Assembly: GCA_026874595.1 (NCBI GenBank)
Contig: CM049310.1
Span: forward strand, 33,979,558 to 34,043,557
DNA: 64,000 nucleotides
Source of the DNA: Sipunculus nudus
Lineage: Eukaryota; Annelida; Sipuncula; Golfingiida; Sipunculidae
Reading direction: 5' to 3'
Part shown: positions 46,560-58,369 of the stretch, in pieces
How the letters are laid out: every line of letters begins with the position of its first letter
How positions within the stretch are numbered: position 1 is the first letter of the stretch
The notes under the pieces: model-generated
What the model was told of the DNA's origin: nothing
Database searches by the model: none
What the model saw: only the letters and a program-made list of their open reading frames with translations
Translations under genes and position numbers: made by a program

Positions 46560-47130
46560 CTGAAATAAAAATCAGCCTAGGCCCCTGCGCATGACGTTTC
46601 ATCTGAGGACTAAATGTATTTTTAGTGACGGATTTGTGAGCTGTCTCCGGTAGTGTATTTCGAATGAGAACTCGATCTTTCCATGACATTTGTATATGGC
46701 ATTTCCTGGTTTTTCTTTCACCATAGGTTAAAAGGTATACAGTCATGGTATCACTCTCCTTGGAAAAAAATGAACCGACCTTTGCGTGTATTTCCCATTG
46801 CCCTCTCAATCATTGGACCTCTGGAAGAAAAAACTTGGTCACTGGCCGGAGTGGTGTACGGTTATACAATCTTTTTTTTTCTTTCTTCTTTCTTTTTCTT
46901 CTTCTTGGGTTTTGTCTCAGAGCATCATATTTTCCATACATCTCATTTCACCATCGATATCCCCCGAGAAAAGTTTAACATAGTCAAACATAATCTACAA
47001 ACAATTACGTTAAATCTAATAATTAATATAACATTATTGCATGATCACATAAAGCCTGGTTGGATAATTTTCCATTTTCTACATGTTTATCGAATTTGTT
47101 TTTTTTCTGCTACCCTTCTTTCCAACAGTT
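46560..47130. other. Non-coding, pyrimidine-rich
   Basis: A (TTTC)n-like tract near 46871-46907 is the main landmark. Overlapping plus-strand frames across it are low complexity (Phe, Leu, Ser). Confidence 0.5.
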
Positions 47131-47133
47131 CAT

Positions 47134-47640
47134 TCACTTTACTTTCTTACGAAAATTATTAAAAGATGGAGCATCAAACTTTTCTCTGTCAGAAAATACC
47201 ACCAATTTAAAAATTAACAATTTAGTGTCAAAAAGAGCCTTATGCTGGGCATCTTTGCTACTTCCCATATAAACTATACATGAATTCAATAGTGGTAGAT
47301 TCAATCCATAGTTACAGGCCCATTCTTTTATCTTATAATAACAATTTACGCTAAATGCACATTCACAAAACAAATGCATGACCGGTTCACGTTATACAAA
47401 GCATTAAGAACATCTGTTGTTGTCCGCTTTCTCCGCTATGTAGAGTTTTGCCTTTGTACAGTTAAAATGTTATGCAGTATTCTATACTGGAACTGGCGCA
47501 AATACATATCCATTGTTGTTGTGTAAATATGCGCAGCTGCATCATTTCAAGAAAAACTATTCTCAAGTACACTTTGAAGATATGATTTAGAAAGAGGTTC
47601 ACATACTTTCTTTTTTATCATTTCATCATATATATATCTA
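47134..47640 (-). pseudogene. L1/Tx1-like LINE, C-terminal remnant
   Basis: Minus-strand translation gives LRQFQYRILHNILTVQRQNS (about 47445-47503), then after a frame change MHLFCECAFSVNCYYKIKEW and a closing FDTKLLIFKL..FNNFRKKVK. This is the end of an L1/Tx1-type ORF2 protein: LRWFQYRI.HRIL, then a Cys block HLF..C..V..F, then a Lys-rich C-terminus. The 81-codon frame at 47134-47379 is the longest open piece. Stops in the upstream part show it is dead. Confidence 0.7.
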
Positions 47641-47989
47641 AACTTAATGGTTCTTATGTCTGTCCAATTATCTCCAGTGGCATAACTATACGGTCTCTGA
47701 TGATGGCATAAAAATCAACTGGTTCTTTTTGCCGTTGAGTATTCATTTCTAGTTCTGAGGTATAGCTTGTTGAAAAGACAACCAGTGAATTAATTGAGTT
47801 TTATAAGCTTTACATTCTCGTGGCAACGGTTCTATCAGACCTTTCTTACACCCGTTGCTATGATACAATTGAAACAAAGTGCGCTTATACAATCACTTGT
47901 TTATCAGAAGGAGATATTTGTATTCATCTAAACCATGCGAGGTAGGCTTAAATGTTAGGGATCAATGCGAGTAAGGATGTAAAAACAAT

Positions 47990-48270
47990 CAGAACTGCTT
48001 AAAACTAATAATAATAATATATCATTATAATTATCATTATTATATATTCATTATTTATTATATAATATATTATCAATACATTTATTAGTTGTTATATCAG
48101 TAGTAGTGTTAGTAGTGCGAGGTAACCGTAAATGTCAAGATTCAGTGCGAGTTAAGGTGTACAAACAAATCAGAACTGTTTAAACTCATAATAATAATAA
48201 TTATAATAGCTAATAATAATAATAATAATAATATCATAATAATATTTATAATAATAACAAGCAGATTCGT
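47990..48270. repeat. (AAT)n-rich microsatellites with flanking repeat
   Basis: AATAATAAT tracts at about 48007-48070 and 48189-48258. The sequence before each, GCGAGGTA..TAAATGT..GTGCGAGTAAGG..AAACAATCAGAACTG, is a direct repeat about 180 bp apart. More AAT/ATT repeat lies at 48570-48640. Confidence 0.75.
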
Positions 48271-48274
48271 GGAA

Positions 48275-48560
48275 TTAATGTCCTCCGCTTTGGGTCCATT
48301 TTTTCATGCTTGATAACTGATGGACAGAGTGACAGACAGACAGACAGAAGCCAGACACTCCAAAACCAATCCCAACCAAGGTGAGCATGAGAGCAATCAA
48401 TGACCAACATTGAATGAAATCGGATGATATTTTGGAAAGTTAGCGCCTGAAAATGAAAACCAGACGGACAGACAGACAGCGTGACAGACAGACGGACGGA
48501 CACATAGACAGACAGACAAACCAAAATCAATGTCCTCCGCATCCGCGAAGCGGGGGACAA
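48275..48560. repeat. GACA/GACG-rich repeat unit
   Basis: Two GACAGACAGACAGA-type tracts (48328-48350 and 48472-48518) flank a unique middle. AATGTCCTCCGC starts both the left and right ends, the right one running into an inverted pair CCGCATCCGCGAAGCGGGGG. The 107-codon minus frame across it, Leu/Ser/Val/Cys-rich, is a repeat artefact. Confidence 0.7.
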
Positions 48561-48639
48561 TAACAGCATAATAGTAATAATGATAATTATTATTACTATT
48601 ATTATAGTATTATTATTATTATTTTTATTATTATTATTC

Positions 48640-49620
48640 TGTTAATTATATTTTGAAATGCTGATACTTATATTTCATTGTCTGTGTTTCTGAACTCTGC
48701 GGTAAGGTTCTTTCGATACGTATTTCCTGCTTTTCTATAATTACACAGAGGACTTTAAAGCAAGGACGTTATAATGAATTTAAAATTCCAATCTCAAAAT
48801 CTCTTTAAAGGGTGGTGATCCCTTTGTATGAATCGCCAAGCAACCACCTACCAAAAGAATCATCATACCAACCAGTAACATTCCACTGCTTACTTATTTT
48901 TCAAAGCCTGCTTGTAAAAATAAAGACTTGCCGATCAAATAGCTTTGAAATCCAGTATTAAATAATGGTGGTCGATATACCATTCGAACGTGTCCTGTAT
49001 GTTGTTCAAAACAAGGTAATCACTTAATTTAAGCAGCAAATTGTTTCATAACAAGGACTTGGAGAATATTACGTCTAGGTGAGAGAAAAGTGAAAAATAA
49101 ATTTGCCAGACATATCGCAACAATTAAGGTAAACAACATCCTTGGTTTGGCCTAAGTGGTTTGGGGACTTTGGCATTGTTCTTTACGTGGGTGTTAATTT
49201 TTCATTCGGCTGAGCTAATTTCCACGAGAAAATAGAATAAGGAGTGGATATTGAGTTGCAGACTGTACGTCATAACAAATGATAGGTGGACCACACCCTT
49301 TTTTCTCGATTATGAAATCATATCTTAGTGCTAGGAGGCTTCAGTGCTAGGCGACTTCATTTCATTTGTTGAGAAAAATTCTAGTGTAAGCTTTCTTTAA
49401 TCTTCTCTTCAGACATATAATTAATTATAACCCTTATCGGTAGATATTTGTCTACACAAACAAATTGAAAGACACCTCAGGACTTATGTAAAACACACAG
49501 AATATTGGATGCTCATGAAATAACAGTTACTGGTAAATCCAGCTGAGGATGCACTATGCTACATCGACAGGGACTAGTTCTGCAGGTGTGCTGCCTTATT
49601 TGTAGAAGTTATGGTTTTTC
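48640..49620. other. Non-coding stretch
   Basis: Near 49320-49350, AGTGCTAGGAGGCTTC and AGTGCTAGGCGACTTC form a short direct repeat. No gene is seen. Confidence 0.4.
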
Positions 49621-49623
49621 TTA

Positions 49624-50285
49624 CTGTCTCTGACTAAGGGATTTCTGTCTTACTCTGTGTGTGGGATTTTTGTCTTACTCTGATGATAGGATTTCTCACT
49701 TACTCTTAAAGTGGGATTTCTGACTAACTCTGAGCATGGGATTTCTTAATTACTCTGACTATGACATTTCTGATTTACTGTGAGTATGGGATTTCTGACT
49801 TACTCTTACTATGGGATTTCTATCTTATTCTGAGTTTTGGATTTCTGACTTAGTCTGACTATTGGATTTCTGTCTTTTCCTGAGTATGGGATTTCTGACT
49901 TAATCTATGGGATTTCTGACTGACCTTTAGGATTTCTGTATTATTCTGAGTTTGGGATTTCTGACTTACTCTGACTATCGGATTTCTGTCTTTTCCTGAG
50001 TATGGGATTTCTGACCTACTCTATGGGATTTCTGACTTACTCTATGGGATTTCTGACTTACTCTTTGGAATTTCTGTCTTATTCTGAGTATGGAATGTCT
50101 GACTGACTCTGGATATGGGATTTCTGACTTGCTCTGACTATGGAATTTCATACTTACTCTCACCATGGGTTTTCTGACTTACTCTGACTATGGAAATTCT
50201 AACTTACTCTGAATAAGGAATATCTGACTTACTCTGCCTATGGAATTTCTTACTTACTCGGATTATGGGATTTCTTATTTCCTAC
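49624..50285. repeat. 25-bp minisatellite, about 26 units
   Basis: Units of the form GGGATTTCTGACTTACTCTG plus (A)CTAT or AGTAT alternate, with shorter 18-bp variants (TATGGGATTTCTGACTTACT). About 660 bp. The minus-strand frame of repeated QKSHRVS words is produced by it. Confidence 0.9.
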
Positions 50286-50289
50286 TATG

Positions 50290-50925
50290 AAAAATTCTTA
50301 TGAAGCCCCTGAAAGAGGTGTATAAGTTTATTTATCTGCTAGTTATTTGTAAACACAGTAACTTGCCAAAGATGATAAACTGCAAAATCGTGTGTAGGAG
50401 ATATTTTAAAAAAAAAGATCACTGTTGTTATTGATGAGAGCATGGAAAGTAATGCTATCTTATGTAATCTGCAAAAAGTCTGGCTCGTCCTATTTGCCGC
50501 CAGATGGCGATGTTGGACATTTTGGTGGCCCCCGCATATCATCAACGCGTCCATATAAACAAAATGAACAATCAGTGCGCTGTGAGGTCGACGGATTTTG
50601 TTTACTTATTGTGCGAAAAGAAAGATATTATCATTAGCTATTACACACTGGTATATACATCTTCCATAATAAGCAACAATCTCTTATATTTGTTTTGTTA
50701 GTTTTGAAGAACATACGTATGTAATATATGCAGGAGAGCCTTTTGATAACGAATAAACACGAGTGTTTTATTGTTTTAAAATATGTCCATAGACGAGGAG
50801 ATTGTGATGAATGCAAGGACCGGTTTCCTTGTAAACGTTGTCTCAGAGTTCTTAATTACCAGTCATATCGTACCATATGGTATATTATTACAGCTTCTTC
50901 ATTATATTTCCGAATTAACGGTTAT
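50290..50925. other. Non-coding stretch
   Basis: Several overlapping frames of 60-71 codons on both strands (50339-50940) carry no known motif. I see no gene. Confidence 0.4.
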
Positions 50926-50970
50926 CAGGGGCGGATTTAGAGGCGGGCGGCACCCCCCGCCCCTCTTTTT
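50926..50970 (+). mobile_element. hAT-like terminus fragment
   Basis: CAGGGGCGGATTTAGAGG followed by a G/C palindrome (GGCGGGCGGCACCCCCCGCC). This resembles the CAGGGGCGGATCCAGG start of many hAT elements. An opposite-facing partner is at 54691-54729. The 8-bp flanks (ACGGTTAT and CTGTGTGT) do not match, so the two need not belong together. Confidence 0.45.
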
Positions 50971-52640
50971 CTACATAAAAACGCATGATATAATATTTAA
51001 ATGCGCTCGGTATAAAAAACAGGACCGGGTTTTGGATCTCGCACCGCATCCTTCCTTACAGTTCTTCATGCCAGAACTATGTGTAAAGTCTTTCAGTATT
51101 CCCAGCACACCCATCAGGTCGAACCTCTCCTGCATCCTCCGCTGGTTTTAGTGTTTAAAAGTTGTCTTTTAACAGTTTGAATAGAGAGTTGCCTATATTT
51201 GGCCATCTGTTAGTGTTTATGTGTGTCCTTGATATGTTTTTCAGGCTCTTCCTGTCTCTGTCCCGTTTTCTTCTACTTACTCTTCATCTAATGAGCTAAT
51301 GTCAGTGTTCCTCGTTGTATATTATGGTCCCCTGCAAGGAGCATTAGACGCCCTATGCCTGTCTCATTCTCCGTCCATAATGAGCTCATGTTCCTTGTCT
51401 CATGATGTTGCCGTTGCTGCAGTTTAATCAGTGTTTTGGCCAATGGTTGTGTTTATTGGATCAGGGTAAAATATCACACCAGCTACACGCAGGAGTCATA
51501 AACTTAATATATTTTGATAAATCTCCGGCCCTGATAATCTTTAGCACACGGCTAGCTTTTACTTGTTATTCAGGGCTCAGGAGTTCCTGGCGAAAGCGTT
51601 ACGTTGTACTGGATAACAAATCAAGTGCTTCTTCTATAAACTTAATCTCCTGAATTTAATTTCATCTGCCAAATCCTTATTTTATATTCTATTTTTTTTA
51701 AAGATTTAAAGAAAATGACGCTAACAATACTTGTTTTACCCTTTTCCCAGCGCTCTTTCCCCTTTTTTGGCTAAGAATTACTTTTCTCTGATACCGTAAA
51801 ATAAGATACTTTACGGGATACAGCAAGACACTGTAAAAGACGCTAAAGACAGTCAGACAATACACAGGATATAGTAAGAAATTTTACGGGGCACATAAAG
51901 GCAATCTACGGGACACTGGAAGGCACTTAATTAAAAAATTAGTCCACTTCACCCGACACAGCAAGACACTACGGAACATAGATATTTTACGCGTACGAGA
52001 CTCAGCACGAAATACTCTTCAATTTGCATACAAAGACATTAGAACTTAAATGTATCTGGCATCTGGGGCTTTATGTACATTTAAATTTGAAAATTCATTG
52101 CCGTCAGTGTTCATTGCTTGCCTGTCGGAAAAAATTGATTACTACAAATTGACACACCTACCTACTCAAAAAGACGTTAGGCCAAATAACGTGCAACCTA
52201 CCAATTGCGTGCAATCTGTTATCTAGGTAAGTATTTTGCTTGAAACAAGTATATAATGCTTTGGCATTTGCATGAGAAATCTTAACTAATACAGATGTTC
52301 ACAACAGATGAGCTTTCTTTTCTTATACAAAAGCTTTGTTCAATTACATTTACTGATTATATAAAAACACACACATGGCATCACTGGTAAAGTATATCCA
52401 GTTTCCATGCCACCACTTTAACATCTGTCCCTGTTTAAGTGAATCGATCTTATGTAGAAGCACGAGCGTTAATACCACTCCAACATCTGTAGGGACAGAA
52501 GAAATCCATAATTTGCATAACAATGCTCAGAATCTCCGAGTTCCATTAATATATAGTTCTGTCTCAGTTCCAACACTCAAAATACATCATTCTCCAAGTT
52601 GTATTCTTGCTAACACTTATAATTGTATTGTAGTCTGTTT
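50971..52640. other. Non-coding stretch
   Basis: Between the hAT-like ends. A series of CAGTAAGACACT/ACGGGACAC words occurs near 51800-51990 as a loose direct repeat. No transposase-like frame (hATC or zinc finger) is visible. Confidence 0.4.
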
Positions 52641-52648
52641 GTCTGTGC

Positions 52649-52705
52649 AGTGGCGGATCCTGAGGGGCAGCTTTTGGGGCTGAAGCCCCCCCCCCCCCCC
52701 CCCAA
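52649..52705 (+). mobile_element. hAT-like terminus fragment with poly-C
   Basis: CAGTGGCGGATCCTGAGGGG followed by GCTTTTGGGGCTGAAGC and C18 at 52686-52703. It has the same CAG.GGCGGATCC signature as at 50926. Frames of 102 and 117 codons across it are not recognised. Confidence 0.4.
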
Positions 52706-52709
52706 GATT

Positions 52710-54578
52710 GAAACATTGTTATCATTTTTTATCAGAAAAGATTTTCTATACAATATTTCCAGTTGCCGTCATACAAATATCACCCTTTCAAATGAAAAAC
52801 AAAAGTTGGAAACCCAAAGAATCGTTTGGAGAAACGCATGTCTACAACAGTATCAGGCATCTTTTTATTCCCCCGCCATTATAGGAGAGAGAACTACTAA
52901 AATGGTCCGCGTCTGTCAGTCCTTCAATCCGTTCGTCCGTCCCGCAACATCACTGATGCCATACTTTCATAGTTAGACATATGGCCGGGCACCATTGTTG
53001 CCCAAGGTCCTTGTTGTATTTTTAAATTATTAGTTTGGCATTTTTCAACATTGGTTATACACGTTAAAAATTTCGATCTACATGATCTATCAACTGTGGC
53101 TCCCTCTCATGCAATGTTCCAGCTGTCCTTGGGCTTGGACATCTTGCTTGTGAACATGATTAAGCGTTAAATAAAAAAGCAAGCCTTATTCACCTCTCTT
53201 TATCCTATGAATAAAGTAATGCATTTTAAAATTCAGACGTATATATAAAAGAGATCTGAAGTTTGAACGTATTAAAGCAAATTATAGACTAAAGAAGCAA
53301 CTGCACACGTGGAAAAGTAGTTCAAGCTATACAAGTTATTCGAAATAAACGCTGGTGAGTAATACCTTTAAAAAGGAGTTAGAAAATAATATTCAATCAT
53401 GAGTTATTCGTTTGCCTTTTTCAATGATGTTTATTGCACTTAAAAATGTTTATATAAATAGTTGTGTCTTTATTTTATGACTGATCAAATATTTGAGATT
53501 AAATAATGAACAAAATGTTAACATCGTTGGGCACTTGTGCTCACATCTCATGTTCATCTCTATACGATACCTAAAAAAGAGATTATTAATACATGTATAC
53601 CCAAGTCTTATTTTTTGTTGTAAATCGGTTGATAGAAAAAATAATGTCCAGATCATTTATTCTGTTGCTATGAATTCCCTATTCATACTGCTTGCTCCAG
53701 TGAAGTTTTTATTTTCTTTATTCTATTTGAGTTAATTATTCCTCTGTGAAGCAAGGTTTTCATGTAGTTATCGACGTTAGATGATTCGTCTGCTAGCAGC
53801 TGTACTCAACAGGTATTGACAGACTTAGAGAGCTAGAAAAAAAATCAATGTTTACCTGGATCACAAATAATATCTCACAAATATATTTATAAAAAGACCG
53901 TTTTTTTTGGTTTTAGGGGAACCTTTAATTGGATATGAATTTCTGAAAGGGGCGAGCAGACCGGTTATGCAAAATCGAGTTGGTGAACTTGCCCAACATT
54001 TCTCTTGAATTTATATAATCCTCGCGCTATAAACTGTAAATTCACAAAATATAAAATACACCTAATATGAATTGTCTGACTTTAAAGTCTGCATTTACGT
54101 TTAGTTTAAACTTCGTTAATGAGTTTCCAGTTGTAAACTATGTCTCGGGAAAATATTATGTTGCACATCTGTACCCATTTACAACAATTTCACAATTGAC
54201 AAATTGTCAGATCGTATATGAAGTGGGAAAATGCAAAAGGTATATTTTGATATCTATAGCCAGCCGTCGAGGTATGTTTTGTTAGTTTCCAATCTGCAAC
54301 TTATTTAATGTTAGACCGAAACTACGACTTCATGTCTACAAGAGATTGAATGTGGCACTGGCCATTCGGTACCTCTTTCTCTCATCCATCAATAACAGTT
54401 GTTTCTTTTTTAATAATTATTCTGAAGTTTATGAACAGAAAAAGGGCAGTTTTCGTTTTTAAAACGGCAAAGAATTCAGTTTTTTTTTCATTGGTATAAA
54501 GTGACTTAAATTCAAATAATGTATCCAACGATTGACCGATTATAACTTTTTAAACATCAAAAGTTTACACTACAATAA

Positions 54579-54580
<2 letters not shown>
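52710..54580. other. Non-coding stretch
   Basis: No recognised gene. Short frames at 53493 and 54067 lack motifs. Confidence 0.4.
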
Positions 54581-54582
<2 letters not shown>

Positions 54583-54634
<52 letters not shown>

Positions 54635-54636
54635 AA
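54583..54636. repeat. (TA)n then (AAT)n microsatellite
   Basis: TA repeat running into AATAATAATAAT. Confidence 0.9.
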
Positions 54637-54690
54637 GGTAAATGTCTATGGCAAGTACCTGCGCCAATATATATATTATGCAAAGTATCT

Positions 54691-54729
54691 ACTAGCCCCC
54701 CACTTGCAAAATCCTGGATCCGCCCCTGC
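54691..54729 (-). mobile_element. hAT-like terminus fragment
   Basis: On the minus strand CAGGGGCGGATCCAGGATTT followed by TGCAAGTGGGGGGC, a close match to common hAT ends. Confidence 0.45.
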
Positions 54730-55072
54730 TGTGTGTCCGTCTCTGTCTGTCTGTCCTATTCTTCGCTGTCTGTCTATCTTCATATCACGGTCTAGGCAAA
54801 GAGGACCCGAGGATTAGTCACTAGTGAAAGAATCGAGAATGTGCTAATAGCTGCAATTTGTCCCGATGACGGTGTGGTTTCTATTGCTGGGAGGTCTTCA
54901 ACAGTTCATGTCAAAGTTAGTTTTTGTGTTTAAGCAAAATTAAAGACATTGCTCATGATTGAATAAATAGTTATTTTCCTATTTCTTTAAATGAATAACA
55001 ATTCAATTCAAAGCGTAAAAATTTGAAAAGTATGGACCGGAAATGCGGAGTTCCATTTAAATACCTTTCTAC

Positions 55073-55073
<1 letters not shown>

Positions 55074-55110
<37 letters not shown>
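55074..55110. repeat. (TA)n microsatellite
   Basis: TA array just upstream of the Penelope-like element. A second array begins at 56645 downstream. Confidence 0.9.
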
Positions 55111-55111
<1 letters not shown>

Positions 55112-55144
55112 CCGTTTTCCCAGCATGATGTACTCTTAGAATGT

Positions 55145-55360
55145 TCACCTGATTTGAATTCTCTTGTCCGTGGTCCGCGGTAGTGAGGTGTCCGCCGAAC
55201 AGATGTTCTGCTTATACATAACATACAGGGAAGCTGGCATGAAGGGACTTCTCCAGTCTAAACTGTTCATAAATTTTTCGGACTTTTCTATCAGGCATTT
55301 CATGTATTCTTCTTTCTTTGGCAGGGGAATGTTCTTTGTACAGTAATTTAAACTAACTGG
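55145..55360 (-). pseudogene. Penelope-like element, inverted N-terminal piece
   Basis: Minus-strand frame containing SLNYCTKNIPLPKKEEYMKC then LIEKSEKFMNSLDWRSPF. It resembles the segment before the reverse transcriptase core of Penelope-like proteins (GL.F.P...P.K.E....FE...R.LRW..FF). It points away from the C-terminal piece and meets it at about 55360 (GGATCC). The RT core between them is missing. This geometry fits 5' inversion during target-primed reverse transcription. The assignment is weaker than that of the C-terminal piece. Confidence 0.55.
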
Positions 55361-55361
55361 A

Positions 55362-56321
55362 TCCATGATGGACATCACATTGGACCTGAACAGGGGAGAA
55401 TACAAACCATTCATGAAACCAAACAATATCCTAACTTATATCCATAAGCACAGTAACCATCCCCCATCCATAATAAAGAATATACCAGCAAGTATCAACG
55501 AAAGACTGTCCACCATTTCATCCAGCGCAGGAGTATTTTGACCGAGCTGCACAACCAAGATGCATTAAGAAAAAGCGGATATGACCACAAACTAAAATAC
55601 TCCGAACCACAACAACCCAAACAGTAAGAAGAGAAAAAGAACGAGACACATCACATGGTTCAATCCACCATACAGCGCAAATGTGAAAACAAATATCGGA
55701 AAAAAGTTCCTGCAACTCCTGGATAAGTGTTTTCCCCCGGACCACAAGCTGCATAAAATACTGAACCGAAACACTGTGAAACTCAGCTACAGTTGCATGC
55801 CAAACATGAAACAGATAATATCGGCACACAACCAAAGACCCCTCAGACATGAAAGAGAGAAAGAAAAAACGGAAGTTACCAGCACAAATTGCAACTGCAC
55901 AAATAAAAATGAATGTCCGATCAAGGAAGGATGCCTTACACAAAGCGTAGTTTACCAAGCCACAGTCACCAGACAAGATAATAATCACGTGGAAACATAT
56001 ATTGGACTGACAGAGAACACCCTCAAAACAAGATATTATGGGCACATCAGTAGTTTTAAGAATAAGAAACACAGAAACAGTACCACACTGAGCCAATATG
56101 TATGGACCTTGAAAGAAGATAAAGTGCCATATGCCATCAAATGGAAAATTATCACAAAACGCAAGGCCCACTCCACCACAACGAAAAAATGTAACTTATG
56201 TAACACTGAAAAATATTTTATTATATGCAGACCAGAAGAAAGCACATTGAACAATAGAAGCGAACTGACCACGACTTGTAAACGCGAGGCCAAACACCTG
56301 CTTTGTAAGGTTAAGTAATCA
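55362..56321 (+). pseudogene. Penelope-like element: RT tail, linker and GIY-YIG endonuclease
   Basis: The first part reads MDITLDLNRGEYKPFMKPNN, then HSNHPPSIIKNIPASINERL, the end of a Penelope-like reverse transcriptase. Stops and two compensating frame changes lie between about 55535 and 55630. From there a 211-codon frame (ATG at 55683) is open. It contains WFNPPYS (just before), NIGKKFLQLLDKCFPPDHKL, the linker YSCMPNMKQIISAHN, a C-x-C-x5-C-x5-C cluster (NCNCTNKNECPIKEGC), and the GIY-YIG domain: VVYQATV, TYIGLTE, catalytic-type Arg in LKTRYYGH, SSFKN, LSQYVW. The domain would nick DNA to prime insertion. This copy is broken upstream. Confidence 0.9.
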
Positions 56322-56644
56322 CACAAATCCCCACGGAACCAGCGCAACACAATAGCCACCTGGGCCCCAACGACAACCTCACAGAACCGAATTACCCCAG
56401 ATTAATCCGACCTATTATGGCGAACTTTACCCGCACGTCTGATCAGTTCAGTTAGTACCTGGAGAGTAAGCCGGCTAGTCAGCTGTACTCATGAAACAGT
56501 TCTGTAGTACATGAAGTAAAACTAACTGTTTATGATACATTATTAATGCTCCCCTGCATGATCGAGCAGATTTGCTATGATGTATTGAAATTCTATGTGT
56601 ATTACTTTGATAATTATATTAATTATATTAATTATAATTGTATA

Positions 56645-56705
<61 letters not shown>
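56645..56705. repeat. (TA)n microsatellite
   Basis: About 60 bp of TA, directly followed by duplicated block copy 1. Confidence 0.95.
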
Positions 56706-56706
<1 letters not shown>

Positions 56707-57490
56707 TTTACTCTATTCCACTGTTTATCCATTGTATATATTAGTGGTAGGAATCGGTAATTGATAATTTATGTTACCATCTATATGATCAAAGAATATG
56801 CTGTGTAGAATTATACCTAAAATATTGACCTATATAATCAATTATGACTGATTATGCAAAAATGCTATCGATCTTATCGATTTTGAAACAAAGCGGCCAA
56901 TCATCGATATACATGTGTGTGTGTGTGTGTGTTTTGAGTCACAGAATGCAAGGGTGTTGCAATGAGGAGAATGCTCTCTCAGGTTAGGAAACACAGCCCG
57001 GAGTATCGGTTAATTTTTACCCGTTGTTGCTGCATTGGTCACTTTGTATCACCGTCTCCCTAGACTGGTGATTCACTAAGGTCATTATGTCTTAAATTAC
57101 ACTGTGCTTGTTATGTTATAAAATATCATTATTGTCGGCGATGTGACGGTATATCAGTTCTCTATGGAGGTTTATTTGTTTAACAAGGGAATTCAGTTCT
57201 GTTGGTCGCAGTGCTGAAAAGGGAGGTTGTAGGTATATCGGGATGTAATGCCAGATGGGGAATCTTTAATGCTTTGAGTGTCTTTGTCATAATATGAACC
57301 ATTAGTTTATATGGGAATTGCTAGTGTACTAATGACTTGGTGCCAGAGGGATATATCACGACCCGGAGATCATGCGTTCAAATATAAGTTCAGCAATAGT
57401 GAGATTCTCTACGTTCATTCCCACAAAGGGTCAGATATCTACACACTTATTTGGAAGGCTGTGACCCACAGCCGTATTTTGCCCACTAAA
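56706..57490 (+). repeat. ~0.8-kb dispersed block, copy 1
   Basis: Recurs at 59915-60700 at roughly 80-85 percent identity by eye. Shared words include ATCCA(TT)GTATATATTA, GATTATGCAAAAATGC, GAGTATCGGTT(A/T)ATTTTTACCCG, GGGAATTCAGTTCTGTT, GCTAGTGTACTAATGACTTG and GGAGATCA. Both copies follow a (TA)n array and contain a TG- or TA-repeat at the same internal spot (56916 here). Probably a non-autonomous element associated with TA repeats; its class is not recognised. Confidence 0.75.
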
Positions 57491-57499
57491 GAATGCGTC

Positions 57500-57825
57500 T
57501 TCCAGTGACATCTCGGTGTTATTGCACTGCAGTAGAGGTGATAACAGACCCAGAACCCAAGGTTTGGTACACCGGCCTTGGTTGACGCCAGGAAAATCGA
57601 GTGTCAGCGCCCCTGAATTTTGTAGATGTACAAACAGGTTAAGATTAGTTAAGAAAGCAATACAGACACAACACACATTAGTTAATAAAAAAAAGCATTG
57701 CTACTGGCTGCAATTTTTTCATAACCTGTAATGAGTTTTACTCGGGGGCAGACATTATCCAACGAAATCATCTTATAAAAACATAAATACGGGAGTTGAA
57801 AGTTACATTATGATGTGGTGTTGGT
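57500..57825. other. Non-coding stretch
   Basis: Frames of 71-81 codons on both strands overlap here without a recognised motif. Confidence 0.4.
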
Positions 57826-57829
57826 GTGA

Positions 57830-58350
57830 ATTTGGTGTTGATGGACGCAGATGATTGAGCAGCTTTGTCGATGGACCGAGGTGGTGGACAGCGGTGATGA
57901 TGGACGCAGGGGTTTGGGCGGCAGTGATCATGAAAGGAGTTGATGGGTCGATGATGATGATAATATCATGATATAGGTAGGTGATAGGGAGCCATGATAA
58001 TTGCGGTGAAGGTGATTTGGCGGCGGTAAAGATGGACGAAGGTGATTGGGTGGCGGTGATGATGAACGGGGGGTGATATGCCGGCGTTGATGATGGCTGG
58101 AGGTGATTGGGTGGCGGTGATGATGAACGGGAGGTGATATTCTGGCGATGATGATGGGCGGAGGTGATTTCGCGGCGGTAAAGATAGACGGAGGTGACTG
58201 GGTCGCGGTGATGATGAACGGGAGGTGATATTCCGGCGATGACGATGGACGGAGGTGATTAGGCGGCGGTGAAGACGAATTGTGGTGATTGGGTGGCGGT
58301 GATGATGCACGGGAGGTGATATGCCGGTGGGGAGGATGGACGGAAGATTA
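57830..58350. repeat. GC-rich ~60-bp minisatellite
   Basis: Units built of GGAGGTGATTGGGTGGCGGT, GATGATGAACGGGAGGTGAT and ATTCCGGCGATGATGG recur about every 60 bp for some eight copies. On the minus strand they give a His/Pro/Ser-rich 137-codon frame (58379 to 57966) of repeated SPPVHHHRHP type. This is a repeat translation and not a known protein. Confidence 0.85.
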
Positions 58351-58369
58351 TTTGCCGGCGGACAGCTCG

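Noticed and set aside
49624-50285. CRISPR-like array
   Set aside because: Repeats are contiguous without unique spacers, and the sequence is eukaryotic. It is a minisatellite.
50926-54729. One complete hAT transposon
   Set aside because: The ends face each other, but the 8-bp flanks do not match, a third end-like motif lies between, and no transposase frame is visible.
55518-56171. 217-codon minus-strand frame, the longest in the window
   Set aside because: Antisense shadow of the Penelope-like GIY-YIG frame. Phe/Cys/Val-rich without a motif.
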